A DNA stretch of 53,147 nt from Fidelibacterota bacterium (GCA_002718655.1 PBFM01000041.1:1-53147), one strand, 5' to 3'; positions 18,859 through 28,624 are shown, numbered from the stretch's first letter. Notes: generated by a model from the letters alone, not told the origin. Translations and numbers: made by a program.

Positions 18859-20301
18859 TTGAAAATCAAAAATTTCCTTAAAATATTCTTTTTCATTAAC
18901 CTGCTTCTATTGGTTGTGAGACTTTTATTCATATCAAGTACCATGCTTGTTGATGATGAAGCATATTATGCAATGTATGCTCGCCATTTATCTTGGGGCT
19001 ACATAGATCATGGCCCTGTCGTAGGTTTTTTAATTTGGGTATCTACAATAATGGGTGAAAATGATTTCACAGTACGCATTAGCGCTTTATTTCTAATGAC
19101 ATTATTGAGTATGATCATTTATGTCCTTGGTAAAAATAATTTTAGCCATCAATCTGCCATCATTCTTTCCCTATGTCTAAGCGCAAACTTATTATTCCAT
19201 GTAAATTCAATTATAATAACTCCAGATGCGCCAATGGCATTCTTTAGCATACTTGCAATATTTTTTTATTACCTTGCCTACTTCAAGAACCAAAATTTTC
19301 TTTACTTGGGTGGAATAATGTTAGGCATGGCATTATTATCAAAGATCTCTGCATTATTTCCTGCAATTGGAATTGCCTTGTCTCCTTTATTAATAAAAGA
19401 GAAAAGGCATATTTTAAAGAACATACATTTTTACGCATCATTCCTTATTGCCTTCATGATCTTTGCTCCATTCATATTGTGGAACTTAGAAAATGACATG
19501 GCTTTTTTCCGTTATCAGGGAAATCATATATCTAGAGGAGGAAGCATTAATGATTTTTTTGAACATTGGTTAGGATTAGGTCTACTTGCTGGTCCTCTAT
19601 TCTTTTATTTTTCAGTCATCAGACCTATCCTAAATATTAGAGAATGGAATACTATTTCTAGTGATATGAAATATTTTACAATGGTAACTATAATCCCATT
19701 AACATACTTCTTAATTCATTCATTCTTTACTCGTTTAGAATTAAACTGGGCAGCGCCTGTATTTTATGGTGGCTTATTTCTTTTGGGTTTAAGAAATTAT
19801 GAAACTAAAGAAGAGAGACGGTGGTTAAAACTACAGATTGGATATTCATTATTATTAATTATTGTAATAATGGTACAAAGTTTTCATCCTATAATCCCTG
19901 CCAAAGGGAAATCAGACCCTACAAACAGACATTACATGTATCAAAGTCTAATAGAAAATACAAGATTATTATTAAAAGAAAATCCAGAACTAAATAATTA
20001 CAGAATTGTAAGCAATAAGTTTCAGATTCCTTCAATTATTAATTTCTATTTGAACCCAAAACTTGAATCAATTTGTCTATCCATAGGATACCATGAGACC
20101 TTATTCTCATTCATTTATGATGATAGTGAATTTATTGGGGATGATTTCATTTACATACATCACAAGACCCAATTTCCTGATAAATTAAAGCCTTTCTTTG
20201 AGTCTTTTGAATTGCTAACAATTGCTACTCAGTTTAGAAACAAGGCAAAAGTTTCAAATCACACTATATGGCTAGTGAAGAACTACACTGGAAAAGTATG
20301 A
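18859..20301 (+). CDS. GT39/ArnT-like membrane glycosyltransferase
   Basis: The protein is 480 residues with ~10-12 hydrophobic helices. After the first helix comes MLVDDEAYYAMYARHLSWGY, matching the DDE-Y/W first-loop motif of GT-C enzymes (dolichyl-phosphate-mannose-protein mannosyltransferase/ArnT, GT39), where the acidic pair is catalytic. HGPVVGFLIW and FTVRISALFL are also typical. It would transfer a sugar from a polyprenyl-phosphate donor to lipid A or protein at the outer face of the inner membrane. Translation must start at a TTG (18859), because the next ATG would remove the first helix. It is transcribed against its neighbours and converges on the ABC exporter with a 40-nt gap. Confidence 0.88.
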   Translation: MKIKNFLKIFFFINLLLLVVRLLFISSTMLVDDEAYYAMYARHLSWGYIDHGPVVGFLIWVSTIMGENDFTVRISALFLMTLLSMIIYVLGKNNFSHQSAIILSLCLSANLLFHVNSIIITPDAPMAFFSILAIFFYYLAYFKNQNFLYLGGIMLGMALLSKISALFPAIGIALSPLLIKEKRHILKNIHFYASFLIAFMIFAPFILWNLENDMAFFRYQGNHISRGGSINDFFEHWLGLGLLAGPLFFYFSVIRPILNIREWNTISSDMKYFTMVTIIPLTYFLIHSFFTRLELNWAAPVFYGGLFLLGLRNYETKEERRWLKLQIGYSLLLIIVIMVQSFHPIIPAKGKSDPTNRHYMYQSLIENTRLLLKENPELNNYRIVSNKFQIPSIINFYLNPKLESICLSIGYHETLFSFIYDDSEFIGDDFIYIHHKTQFPDKLKPFFESFELLTIATQFRNKAKVSNHTIWLVKNYTGKV

Positions 20302-20341
20302 GGTATTCATTTTAAAGGTCACTTGTTTGGTTAATTAGATT

Positions 20342-22144
20342 TTATGTATCAACATGGATTCCAGTCTGTATTTTCCAGAGCTTTGAGTAATAACTATTCT
20401 TATTTTGGAGTAATGCATCATGATTACCTTGCTCAATGATTTTGCCGTGTTTTAAAACTAGTATGTTATTGCAATTTCTGATTGTTGAAAGTCTGTGAGC
20501 TATAATAATGGATGTTCTACCCTTGCTTATGGTAAATAATGCTCGTTGAATTAATTGTTCCGTACGATTATCAACAGATGAAGTTGCTTCATCAAAAATA
20601 ATTACTTCAGGATTCCTCATTAAGGTTCTTGCAATGGAAATTCTTTGACGTTGACCACCAGAAAGCATTTGTCCCCGCTCACCAACAAGAGTATCTATAC
20701 CATTTGGTAGATTATTTATGAATTCATCCAACTGACTTTGGCTTACAACTCTGTCAACCTCTTTGGGAAGTGGTTTTTCAACCCCATAGCAAATATTATC
20801 CCTGATGCTTGAATTAAATAAGAATGGTTCTTGGCTTACTATGCCTATTTTATTTCTCAAATAATTAATATCTAATTCACAAATATCATAGTCACCTAAA
20901 ATTATCGACCCCTTAGTTGGTTCATATAGCCTCAATAATAATTTGGCAATGGTGGTCTTCCCTGATCCAGTATCCCCAATTACCCCAATCGATGAGCCAA
21001 ATGGAATATTTATGTTTAGTCCATTAAATAATGTGGTCTTTTTTGAATAACTGAATACAATATTTTCAAATTTTATGTTACAAACCATTGAGTTGGGGAT
21101 GATTGCATTTGGAATGTTAATGATCTTTTTCTGAACGCGCATCATATCAAAAATTCTTTTACATGATGCCATTGATCTTTCATAATCATCAATCAAAGTC
21201 GATAAACTAGTAAATGGCCATAAGAATCTTTGAGTAAGAAAAACTAATACACTGTAGGACCCAACTTCGATTGTGCCATTAAGTGCTAGATAACTACCAA
21301 TTAACATTGTTCCTAAAAACCCTGCCAAAACTCCCATCCTTATGAGTGGATTAAATGCACTACTAATCGCTATGGCCCTTATGTTCTCTTCCTGATAATC
21401 TTTACTATTTCTTATCAAAGTTTGCTTTTCAACATCAAAGGTCATGAAGCTCTTAATTACATTTATTGCCATGAGATTATTGACTATGGATGAACTAAGC
21501 ACACCAACTTTATCTCTAATACTTTTATATCGTGGCGAAAGCCGTTTTTGAAAAAACAAGCTAATGATGAAAATAAGAGGAACAGGTATAATAGCCATCG
21601 AAGCAATCAATGGTGATATATAGAAAAATATAATACCAATAATAATTGTAGAGACAGTTACCTGTATGATTTGATTAACACCATTATTGATGAATCTTTC
21701 TAATTGATTTATATCATCATTTAAAATCGCAGTAATATTCCCCGTAGACTGTCTTTCATGCCAATCTAGATCCAGCCTTTGAGCATGATCATATGCAGCA
21801 ATTCTCAGATGGTGCTCAACATTTTGTGCTAAACCTCTCCATTCAATCATATACAAATATTCAAATAATGACTCTAGTGCCCATATCACGAATGTGATTG
21901 CTCCAATGAATATGACCTGAGAATTGATTGATTCAAATCCAAGTGAAGCAACAAAACTATTTTCTTTTTTTACAACAAGGTCTACCGCAACACCAATTAA
22001 GACTTCAGGAGCTATGTCAAAAATTTTATTTAACAATGAATAAATTGATGCCATGATGGTTTTTGGCCTCCAAGGCTTCAAATATTCAAGCAACTCAAAA
22101 AAGGAGCTTGGGATGGGTTCAGCATTATTATGTTGATTTTTCAT
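20342..22144 (-). CDS. ABC exporter, fused permease and ATPase (MsbA/lipid or multidrug type)
   Basis: The 600 residues divide into a six-helix exporter membrane domain (~25-325) and a nucleotide-binding domain (~355-590). Walker A is GDTGSGKTT (390-398), the signature is LSGGQRQRISIARTL (494-508), Walker B is VIIFDEATSSVD (514-525) and the switch His is in IIAHRLSTIRN. This is a homodimeric half-size exporter. The substrate is unknown; the lipid/lipopolysaccharide exporters and multidrug exporters are the closest functional groups. The adjacent convergent glycosyltransferase makes an envelope-glycolipid role plausible, without proof. Confidence 0.95.
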   Translation of the reverse strand: MKNQHNNAEPIPSSFFELLEYLKPWRPKTIMASIYSLLNKIFDIAPEVLIGVAVDLVVKKENSFVASLGFESINSQVIFIGAITFVIWALESLFEYLYMIEWRGLAQNVEHHLRIAAYDHAQRLDLDWHERQSTGNITAILNDDINQLERFINNGVNQIIQVTVSTIIIGIIFFYISPLIASMAIIPVPLIFIISLFFQKRLSPRYKSIRDKVGVLSSSIVNNLMAINVIKSFMTFDVEKQTLIRNSKDYQEENIRAIAISSAFNPLIRMGVLAGFLGTMLIGSYLALNGTIEVGSYSVLVFLTQRFLWPFTSLSTLIDDYERSMASCKRIFDMMRVQKKIINIPNAIIPNSMVCNIKFENIVFSYSKKTTLFNGLNINIPFGSSIGVIGDTGSGKTTIAKLLLRLYEPTKGSIILGDYDICELDINYLRNKIGIVSQEPFLFNSSIRDNICYGVEKPLPKEVDRVVSQSQLDEFINNLPNGIDTLVGERGQMLSGGQRQRISIARTLMRNPEVIIFDEATSSVDNRTEQLIQRALFTISKGRTSIIIAHRLSTIRNCNNILVLKHGKIIEQGNHDALLQNKNSYYSKLWKIQTGIHVDT

Positions 22145-22438
22145 ATAAATCTAGAATGTTCATGAAGGATACAAGCTTATGTTTTTTCTAATTTAATCGT
22201 ATAAAAGATTAATCTTAATCCACCAATGTGTGTAGTGAAACTCATATTTTTGTAATTAATTATAGAATGAAAATAAGTCTCAATCTACAGAAAAGAATAA
22301 TGAAAAAGTGACATACGATTTTAGTAATCTAAACTAATTAATTATTTTTATCCCACTATCGATATCAAGTGCTATGTATTTTAAATCATCATTAGTACAT
22401 TAGAATATTATCTATCTATTGGGAATAGAGTTATTTAA
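22145..22438. other. Intergenic region, divergent promoters expected
   Basis: The ~290 bp between the ABC exporter (minus) and the P460-like gene (plus) are A/T-rich. Apart from a short palindrome AGATTAATCT near 22210 I see no RNA hairpin, repeat or coding frame. It must hold two divergent promoters, but none is clear enough to place. Confidence 0.5.
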
Positions 22439-22912
22439 ATGAAAATTTTCATAAAATTAATGATTATAATGTTTCTGGCTAGCTGTGAAAATGAAGCAGA
22501 AAAAAGTCAAGATGAAAAGACAGCTGAAAGTATCTGGCAAGAAATTGACGGATACGAAAGTTGGCCCCAAGTCTCTGAATGGTCAGGGGTTATGGCGTCC
22601 ATTGATGGGACCCACGGAAGTTTTGTTCAAATATGGATCAATGATGTTGCGATGCCTTCATTTCAAGATAACATAAGCTCGGAGCTACCGTTTGCCTCTT
22701 TACTTGTTAAGGAAGGGTATTCAGATAATAATGTTAGCTCCATTAACAACATTACAGTCATGAAAAAGATTGAAGGATATGATCCAGATCACGGTGATTG
22801 GTTCTGGGCATCTTTTAGCAAAAATGGTGAAGTAAATAATGCAGGATCAATCTCTTCTTGTTACAACTGTCATGCATCTGGGACAGATTTCATAAGATTC
22901 TCTACGCATTAA
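22439..22912 (+). CDS. Cytochrome P460-like haem lipoprotein
   Basis: A signal peptide with lipobox FLASC (Cys16) makes this 157-residue protein a lipoprotein. The body has the cytochrome P460 pattern (HGSFVQIWINDVAM, then LPFASLLVKEGY, then GDWFWASFSKNG). It ends with a c-type haem motif C141-Y-N-C144-H145 followed by ASGTDF. P460 proteins use a haem cross-linked to protein in hydroxylamine or ammonia metabolism, but many family members of unknown function occur in marine bacteria; the substrate here is unknown. The stop overlaps the stop of the convergent ATP-grasp gene by 4 nt. Confidence 0.82.
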   Translation: MKIFIKLMIIMFLASCENEAEKSQDEKTAESIWQEIDGYESWPQVSEWSGVMASIDGTHGSFVQIWINDVAMPSFQDNISSELPFASLLVKEGYSDNNVSSINNITVMKKIEGYDPDHGDWFWASFSKNGEVNNAGSISSCYNCHASGTDFIRFSTH

Positions 22913-23976
22913 TCTGTCAAGGTTCTGGAAACATTGTCATAAATTTTCTCATACAAATTTTGGTAATAATTTCTATAATCAAGAAATGAATAAATATTGG
23001 GTATCTTTTTAACCAAATTACTTTTTTGTTTAGATAACAATCCTTGAACTTCATCACTCCCAAAACCTGTTTTGCTTGCTTGACCACCCCACATAGGATT
23101 GAATTCTAAAAAAATTGGTTTCCCATTTCTAATGAAAAATTCAATTGCTCCAATATTGCAACCTAATGATCTAGCGCCCAACAAAATCTGTTCTTTAAAC
23201 CTTTCAATGATGTTTGGAATTTCCTGATTAAGGGTAATAAATCTTTCCAAATCATCCATACACATATCCTTATTGTGAAAAACATCTAATTTGCTAGTAA
23301 CAACATAATAGCTAATTATTTTACCAAATAGAATGTGTGCTCTGTAAAGGTCAATAAATCCACTTTTATTTTCTGGTTTGATGAATTCTACAGATAAAAT
23401 ATTCGTACCCATTCTATTCGATTTAAACGAAAGACAACGATTCTTAAGAAAAAGAAGTTTATCAAGAATATCTTTTTGTGTACAATTGCTATCTAATACG
23501 AAGATTCCTTTTGCTGCAGTCTCATTATTTGTTCTAAGAAATATTTTATCGTGAATTGATATGAACTCTTGGATTAAGGTAACTATGCGAGATTGGTCTT
23601 TTTCAAGCTTCCTTGGTGAAATTGAAATGTAATTTGGACATTCCAAACCCGCTTTTTTCCAAAGCTGAAATGTAATATTCTTTGAATCGTAATTATAAAA
23701 AGAGTCAATATCATTGATGATAATTTTTTCTTCTCTTTCTTTTTTTAATCTTTCCTTAATTTTATTCACCTCAACATCAGTTGTAAACTCTGGACGTATA
23801 CGTACCCAAATCACATTTGCCCTGCTAATGAATCTTATTTGTTCTATTTTTCTGCTTGCATCAATTAGACCTTGCGGTTCATCTTTTCTTCTATTCTCTA
23901 GATGGCTTAGCCTCCATTTTCTGTGACCAATGCCTTGCTTTCTTCCAATAAAATAAATTTTTATTTTAGAGCTCAT
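22909..23976 (-). CDS. ATP-grasp family ligase
   Basis: The 355-residue protein has an N-terminal Rossmann-like domain (KIYFIGRKQGIG, FISRANVIWVRIRP) and a C-terminal ATP-grasp fold. Recognisable features are the KIFLRTNNETAAKGIFV lysine strand and the final acidic/Asn metal site in AIEFFIRNGKPIFLEFNP. ATP-grasp enzymes form amide or ester bonds through acyl-phosphate intermediates. Substrates are unknown. It overlaps the upstream TagF-like gene by 11 nt, and a PLP decarboxylase is the first gene of the set. The likeliest reading is ligation of an amine made by the decarboxylase to a surface or cytoplasmic acceptor (inference). Confidence 0.8.
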   Translation of the reverse strand: MSSKIKIYFIGRKQGIGHRKWRLSHLENRRKDEPQGLIDASRKIEQIRFISRANVIWVRIRPEFTTDVEVNKIKERLKKEREEKIIINDIDSFYNYDSKNITFQLWKKAGLECPNYISISPRKLEKDQSRIVTLIQEFISIHDKIFLRTNNETAAKGIFVLDSNCTQKDILDKLLFLKNRCLSFKSNRMGTNILSVEFIKPENKSGFIDLYRAHILFGKIISYYVVTSKLDVFHNKDMCMDDLERFITLNQEIPNIIERFKEQILLGARSLGCNIGAIEFFIRNGKPIFLEFNPMWGGQASKTGFGSDEVQGLLSKQKSNLVKKIPNIYSFLDYRNYYQNLYEKIYDNVSRTLTD

Positions 23977-25120
23977 TAACGAAATTTAATTCTTTGATAA
24001 TATGATCAGTACACAAGGTAGACGATGTTTTTTTTTCGCGATGAATAAAATCTTGTAGGTATTTCTTTTGTTTTTCTTGGAATCTATTCTTTTTGAGACT
24101 GTTTTTTACAGCTAATGTGAAAGTACGATCATCATCTACGACCTCTCCATAATTCCACATATGATAACTCTCTTGTTCTTCCCAATTAATTTCATGAGCG
24201 TTAATAAAAATACATGGCCTTCGTTTTAAATTTAAAAATTCTGTTACCATACTACTCACATCTCCAATATAAACATTAGAGAGGATATTATATGTCCCGT
24301 CAACTAACTTTTCACTTTCGTGGTCAACGATTATGCTCTGTGAATTGTATTTATCCAAATCAATATTATATTTTTCTCTACTTGACATATGTTTTACTAG
24401 CGGATGCGGAGCAAAAATTAGATTCCATTGTTTATTTACCATAAAAAAATCTAGAATGAATCTTTGCCATTTGAAGTATGAAGAAAGCCCTAACTCCCAA
24501 TGAGGATTATAATAAAAAGTAGGGTTATCATTATCAAAAAGCTGGTTTGTATAATTATAATTTTTGGCTATCCAATCAAATTTTGGCTGACCAACTATGG
24601 TAAGTTTTTTGTCATTACATTTTTTTTCTTTTAACAACCTTTTTTTATGATAACTACCAGGAATTAGTATGTGATCGAATAACGAAAGATTTTTTTCAAA
24701 TCCATATGCCCTTGTTCCGGTACCATGGTAAAGATAAAAGAGCATAGGTCCATTAATTTTTCGTTTGATTAGGTAATTTGGTAAATCATGGCTCGTAGAA
24801 ATTATTGCTACAGAATTCTCCAATTCTCTCAGGATTTTATCGATTCTCGTATAAATAGGTGGATAGACTTTATTCTTATAGTTTTTCATCAGACTATACC
24901 TTAGAGGAAGGGCTATGTCAATTAGCTTGAATTTTGCTTTTGAATGCATTTTATGAGCATTACGAATGATTTTGGTATTGATTGGATTCCCAGAGATAAG
25001 AAGAGTTTCAAATCCATGTTCCTTAGAGCAAAATGTTAATGCAGGTTCAATCAGATGGTATACATGGTGAGGGCCATTAATAAATAAAAAGCATACATAG
25101 TTTCTTTTTTTTGTTTTCAC
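23966..25120 (-). CDS. CDP-glycerol glycerophosphotransferase (TagF)-like GT-B transferase
   Basis: The 384 residues show a GT-B architecture: an N-terminal domain with NGPHHVYHLIEPALTF, a middle FYLYHGTGTRAYGFEKN that positions the acceptor, and a C-terminal nucleotide domain with FAPHPLVKH, then VYIGDVSSMVTEFLNLKRR and the conserved Asp/Ser-Ser/Glu of TagF-like polyglycerophosphate transferases. It probably transfers a glycerol-phosphate or similar unit to a surface glycan from a CDP donor (family inference). Translation likely starts at a GTG. The gap to the upstream decarboxylase is 6 nt and the overlap with the downstream ATP-grasp gene is 11 nt, so it belongs to a three-gene operon. Confidence 0.78.
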   Translation of the reverse strand: MKTKKRNYVCFLFINGPHHVYHLIEPALTFCSKEHGFETLLISGNPINTKIIRNAHKMHSKAKFKLIDIALPLRYSLMKNYKNKVYPPIYTRIDKILRELENSVAIISTSHDLPNYLIKRKINGPMLFYLYHGTGTRAYGFEKNLSLFDHILIPGSYHKKRLLKEKKCNDKKLTIVGQPKFDWIAKNYNYTNQLFDNDNPTFYYNPHWELGLSSYFKWQRFILDFFMVNKQWNLIFAPHPLVKHMSSREKYNIDLDKYNSQSIIVDHESEKLVDGTYNILSNVYIGDVSSMVTEFLNLKRRPCIFINAHEINWEEQESYHMWNYGEVVDDDRTFTLAVKNSLKKNRFQEKQKKYLQDFIHREKKTSSTLCTDHIIKELNFVNEL

Positions 25121-25126
25121 CTGTGC

Positions 25127-26533
25127 TCAGTATTGAATTTTTTTTACAATGGATTCTAAATCTAAAAAGAATTTATCCAAATACTCTGCTGTAAGATCAT
25201 GGTTTACAGTCACTAATCTGATGCAATTTTCTCCTTTGACCTTTGCATAATTAACCATTGCCTTATTCTCTTTAATAAGCTCATTTCTAACATCAATTGT
25301 AAATTTTTCAATATCTTCCTTTTCAATACCTCTAGGCTGAATCTGAAAACAAACATTTAAAAAATTGACATCTGAAGTAAGCTTAAGATAGTCTTTACTT
25401 AAAATTTTTTCTTTCGCATAGACTGCCATCTGAAAGGCGTGGTCTATTATCTGTTCAAATCCCCTATCTCCAAAATATTTCCATGTAAGCCAAAGCTTTA
25501 AGGCATCTGCTCTTCTACCACATTGCAAGGATTTTCTTCCAAGATCTTGTTCATATTGATCTTTATCATGGAAAAGATATTCAGTCCCTTCAACATCATT
25601 AAGTTCAAAAAGAATTTTTGAATCTTTGAATAAAGCTAGGCTACAAACAAGTGGTTGTGCCATTACTTTATGCGCGCACCAAATGAAGGAATCAGATAAT
25701 TCACTGCCATTTAATAAATTCTTATGTTTTTTTGAAAATAATGCTACTCCTCCCCAACTACCATCAATATGGAACCAAATATCATATTTTTTGCAAACGT
25801 CTGCTAGCTCTTTAATTGGATCAAAAGAACCTCTAACCGTTGTTCCAGCAGTTGCTCCTACAAAAAATGGCTTAACACCATTTTTAATTGATTTTCCAAT
25901 GGATTTCTTTAATAACCCTACATCCATTCTTCCTTCCTCATCAACATCTACTTTAATAATATTATTAGTCCCGATACCAATCTGATTTGCAGCTTTAAGC
26001 ATAGAGTAATGAGCGTCAACCGACACAAATGCTGCAATCGCATTGGAACCAAACATACCATTACACAAGGCTTCTGGATAGATTTTTTGTCTAGCCGCCA
26101 ACATTGCCAAATAATTTCCATTACTCCCACCTGAAACGAAAGTACCTCCACCGTTTTTATAACCTATGATTTGACTCATTTTACTCATCAATTCATTTTC
26201 AATAAGTGTTGCAACAGGACTCATCTCAAATGTGTATAGCGAATTGTTTGTAATTGAACTTATTAACTCCCCTATATAACCAGTGACTGATATACCTGAA
26301 AAAAGCTGGTTATAAAATTGTGGGCTATTGGTCTTAACAGAGAGGGATAAATAATCGTTAACAAGGGCTTTTATCTTATCTAGATTATTGCCCTTTCCTA
26401 CTTTTAAATCAATTTGTGAACTTATTTGTTGAATAGTGCTTTTTGAGTTAAGACTACTATCAAATAAATAATTAACAACTGTTGAATGTATTTCATTCAG
26501 CAATTTTTTTTGCTTTATTAAATCAGTCCCCAA
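25127..26533 (-). CDS. Group II PLP-dependent amino-acid decarboxylase
   Basis: The 468-residue protein belongs to the glutamate/aromatic-amino-acid/DABA decarboxylase group. His175 (VDAHYSMLKAA) stacks on PLP, Asp257 (HIDGSWGG) binds the ring nitrogen, and Lys289 (CAHKVM) forms the Schiff base. TFVSGGSNGNYLAMLAAR is the phosphate-binding region. Substrate cannot be decided: glutamate, 2,4-diaminobutyrate, aspartate and aromatic amino acids are all handled by relatives. A TTG start (26533) is used because no ATG lies nearby. As first gene of the TagF-like/ATP-grasp operon it probably supplies an amine or beta-alanine-type product for surface modification (inference). Confidence 0.92.
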   Translation of the reverse strand: MGTDLIKQKKLLNEIHSTVVNYLFDSSLNSKSTIQQISSQIDLKVGKGNNLDKIKALVNDYLSLSVKTNSPQFYNQLFSGISVTGYIGELISSITNNSLYTFEMSPVATLIENELMSKMSQIIGYKNGGGTFVSGGSNGNYLAMLAARQKIYPEALCNGMFGSNAIAAFVSVDAHYSMLKAANQIGIGTNNIIKVDVDEEGRMDVGLLKKSIGKSIKNGVKPFFVGATAGTTVRGSFDPIKELADVCKKYDIWFHIDGSWGGVALFSKKHKNLLNGSELSDSFIWCAHKVMAQPLVCSLALFKDSKILFELNDVEGTEYLFHDKDQYEQDLGRKSLQCGRRADALKLWLTWKYFGDRGFEQIIDHAFQMAVYAKEKILSKDYLKLTSDVNFLNVCFQIQPRGIEKEDIEKFTIDVRNELIKENKAMVNYAKVKGENCIRLVTVNHDLTAEYLDKFFLDLESIVKKIQY

Positions 26534-26674
26534 GTATGATCCAATTTTTTTGATAAAGTATATTAAAAAGTAAAACTAATGAAAATAGATCACTATAATT
26601 AATTTTAATTTCTTGATATTAGTTTATTCGATCTTCCAGTTAGAATTATCACATTACACTAAATAGTATTGGTT

Positions 26675-27781
26675 TTAATAACTTTCCCACCATCTTTGAG
26701 TAAAACCATTGATGTTGTTATTAGAAATGACTTCTCCAATCTTAGGGGTAAAATATTTTAAGCCTTGAATATCTGCATGTTTAATAGACTCTTTCACAGG
26801 CTCATCCCACGGATGCATTGCCAGGGTGAAACCTGCCCAATGTATTGGCATGAAATAATCCGTTTTTACATCCTTCGCAGCTTGTACAGCTTCTGGAGGA
26901 AACATATGTGAATGCTTCCAGGCGTTATTGTATTGTCCGCAATCAATCAGTGCAATATCAAAAGGACCATACTCTTCACCAATTGTTTTTAAATGCTTAC
27001 CATAACCACTGTCTCCGCTAAAATATATCTTTAACGAAGTTGATCTTATGGCCCATGAACTCCAAAGAGTGCTATTCCTATTTAATGGACCTCTCCCTGA
27101 AAAATGTCTTGCTGGTAGACAAGTGAATTCGATATCATCTTTTTTGTAGGAATCATTCCAATTTAACTCAATGATTTTTTTATCTTCCACATTCCATTTT
27201 CTTAAATGATTACCAACACCAAATGGAACAATAAACCTACTTACATTTTCCCTAATTCGCTTAATAGTAGAATAATCAAGATGGTCGTAATGATCATGCG
27301 AAATTAAAACAACATCGATATTTAGAATTGAATCTGGATCTATCGGGAGAGTATCATTGAATCTTTTTAGATTTGGAACTGGTAGTGGTGCAGCGTGGCT
27401 ACCTAACATCGGATCTAGCAATATGATATTTTCTGAAATATTTAATAAAAATGCAGAGTGACCCAGCCAACTTATTTTATAATCTTCACCACTATTTTTT
27501 CTAAATGAATCATAGTTTATCATATTAGGCTTGATATCATTTTTTGGTTTTCTCATACTATCGCTTTTGAAAAAATCCCAAGTCGATATTTCACCAGTCA
27601 TCAAAGGGGTTTGTTCTAAGGGTTTAAAACTACCACTTTCATAATTGAAAAATTTCTCATATTGTTTTTTCTGTTTTGAAGAAGGATTAGAACCAAATTG
27701 AGGTGCAAGATTTACAAAAGAAATCGCACTAGCAAACACAAAAAGAATTCCCAGTGAAAAATAGTAAAAATAAGAAAGCAT
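26675..27781 (-). CDS. MBL-fold metallohydrolase, NAPE-PLD/RomA-like
   Basis: The protein (368 residues from ATG 27781) has an N-terminal signal/anchor helix (FYYFSLGILFVFASAISFV). The metallo-beta-lactamase fold shows SWLGHSAFLL, then the metal motif SHDHYDH (164-170), FSGDSGYG and MPIHWAGFTLAMHPW near the C-terminus. The last motif and the order of His residues match N-acyl-phosphatidylethanolamine phospholipase D-like/RomA enzymes, which cleave phosphodiesters in membrane lipids. It follows the YceI lipoprotein gene with a 5-nt gap, so the two are probably co-expressed. Confidence 0.87.
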   Translation of the reverse strand: MLSYFYYFSLGILFVFASAISFVNLAPQFGSNPSSKQKKQYEKFFNYESGSFKPLEQTPLMTGEISTWDFFKSDSMRKPKNDIKPNMINYDSFRKNSGEDYKISWLGHSAFLLNISENIILLDPMLGSHAAPLPVPNLKRFNDTLPIDPDSILNIDVVLISHDHYDHLDYSTIKRIRENVSRFIVPFGVGNHLRKWNVEDKKIIELNWNDSYKKDDIEFTCLPARHFSGRGPLNRNSTLWSSWAIRSTSLKIYFSGDSGYGKHLKTIGEEYGPFDIALIDCGQYNNAWKHSHMFPPEAVQAAKDVKTDYFMPIHWAGFTLAMHPWDEPVKESIKHADIQGLKYFTPKIGEVISNNNINGFTQRWWESY

Positions 27782-27786
27782 AAAAA

Positions 27787-28425
27787 TCAAATTGTAATAA
27801 TCAATACATCAATATTTATCTCATCATAGATCAGCCTGTCTCCTAAATTATCAAAAAACTTTCCAGAACCATATCTCACATCATATAGAGAACGATCAAA
27901 TGCTACCTTAGCATTAGCGCTCAGTTTACCATTAATAGAATTAATTTTAGATTGAAATGATATTGGATGTGTGATATTCTTTATGGTTAATTCGCCAACA
28001 AATTTTAATTGCCCATCCAAATAATCTTTTGAATCTGATTTGAACTTTAGAAATGCGACTGGATGTTTTTCTACATCAAAAAAATCTGGACTTTTCAGAT
28101 GTCCATCAAGTCTATCTTTCCCTCTTCCTTTTATGTCAGTTGTATTTATTGATAGCATGTCAATTTCAATACCACCATTTATGACCCCACTATCATCAAT
28201 ACTTATTTGACCTTTTTTTATGTTTAATGTCCCTCTGTGTTCCTTTGCTGACAACTGTTTTCCTATCCATTCTAACTTAGACTCGGTTAGATTTACATCA
28301 TATTGCCCCTGTGCTATTGATGGTACATCCTCTTTTGACAAGGATGATGACTTTTCTTTTTTCTGCCCACAACTACTGATGACAAATAATGGAATGATAA
28401 TTAATAAAAAGAGTGTTTTCTTCAT
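27787..28425 (-). CDS. YceI-family lipoprotein
   Basis: This 212-residue lipoprotein has a signal peptide ending VISSC. The YceI fold (an isoprenoid-binding lipocalin-like barrel) is seen as YDVNLTESKLEWIGKQL, then NGGIEIDMLSINTTD, then HPVAFLKFKSD and ISFQSKINSING. YceI proteins bind polyprenyl or fatty-acyl molecules in the periplasm. It is upstream of the MBL-fold gene in the same operon. A divergent leader region with regulatory signals lies upstream (28426-28867) and may control it, the divergent small protein, or both. Confidence 0.9.
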   Translation of the reverse strand: MKKTLFLLIIIPLFVISSCGQKKEKSSSLSKEDVPSIAQGQYDVNLTESKLEWIGKQLSAKEHRGTLNIKKGQISIDDSGVINGGIEIDMLSINTTDIKGRGKDRLDGHLKSPDFFDVEKHPVAFLKFKSDSKDYLDGQLKFVGELTIKNITHPISFQSKINSINGKLSANAKVAFDRSLYDVRYGSGKFFDNLGDRLIYDEINIDVLIITI

Positions 28426-28591
28426 TTTTTTTCCTTTTTTGGTATCAAGCTAAAAATATCAATTGTTGTTTTTTTTAAGCTTGGGAATTTGCATTAGTAA
28501 TTTTTTTTTAAGAATTATTTTATCTTGTTTATCTTGTTTTTTAAATCTCATCGATTCTATACACTCTATCTTTTATGGTCAACTCAAAGTT

Positions 28592-28621
28592 TTGACATTC
28601 ATGAAAATAATTACGTATTCA
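28592..28621 (+). promoter_or_regulatory. Candidate promoter: TTGACA, 18 bp, TATTCA
   Basis: The hexamer TTGACA (28592-28597) matches the sigma-70 -35 consensus perfectly and TATTCA follows at 28616-28621 with an 18-bp spacer. A CRP-type palindrome begins 4 nt later and would sit at the transcription start. A second weaker -10 (TATTAT at 28665-28670) lies ahead of the hairpins. Which is used is unknown. Confidence 0.35.
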
Positions 28622-28624
28622 TAG

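Noticed and set aside
22145-22438. Possible small gene or RNA in the divergent gap
   Set aside because: Only A/T-rich sequence and a short palindrome; no frame, stem or conserved motif.
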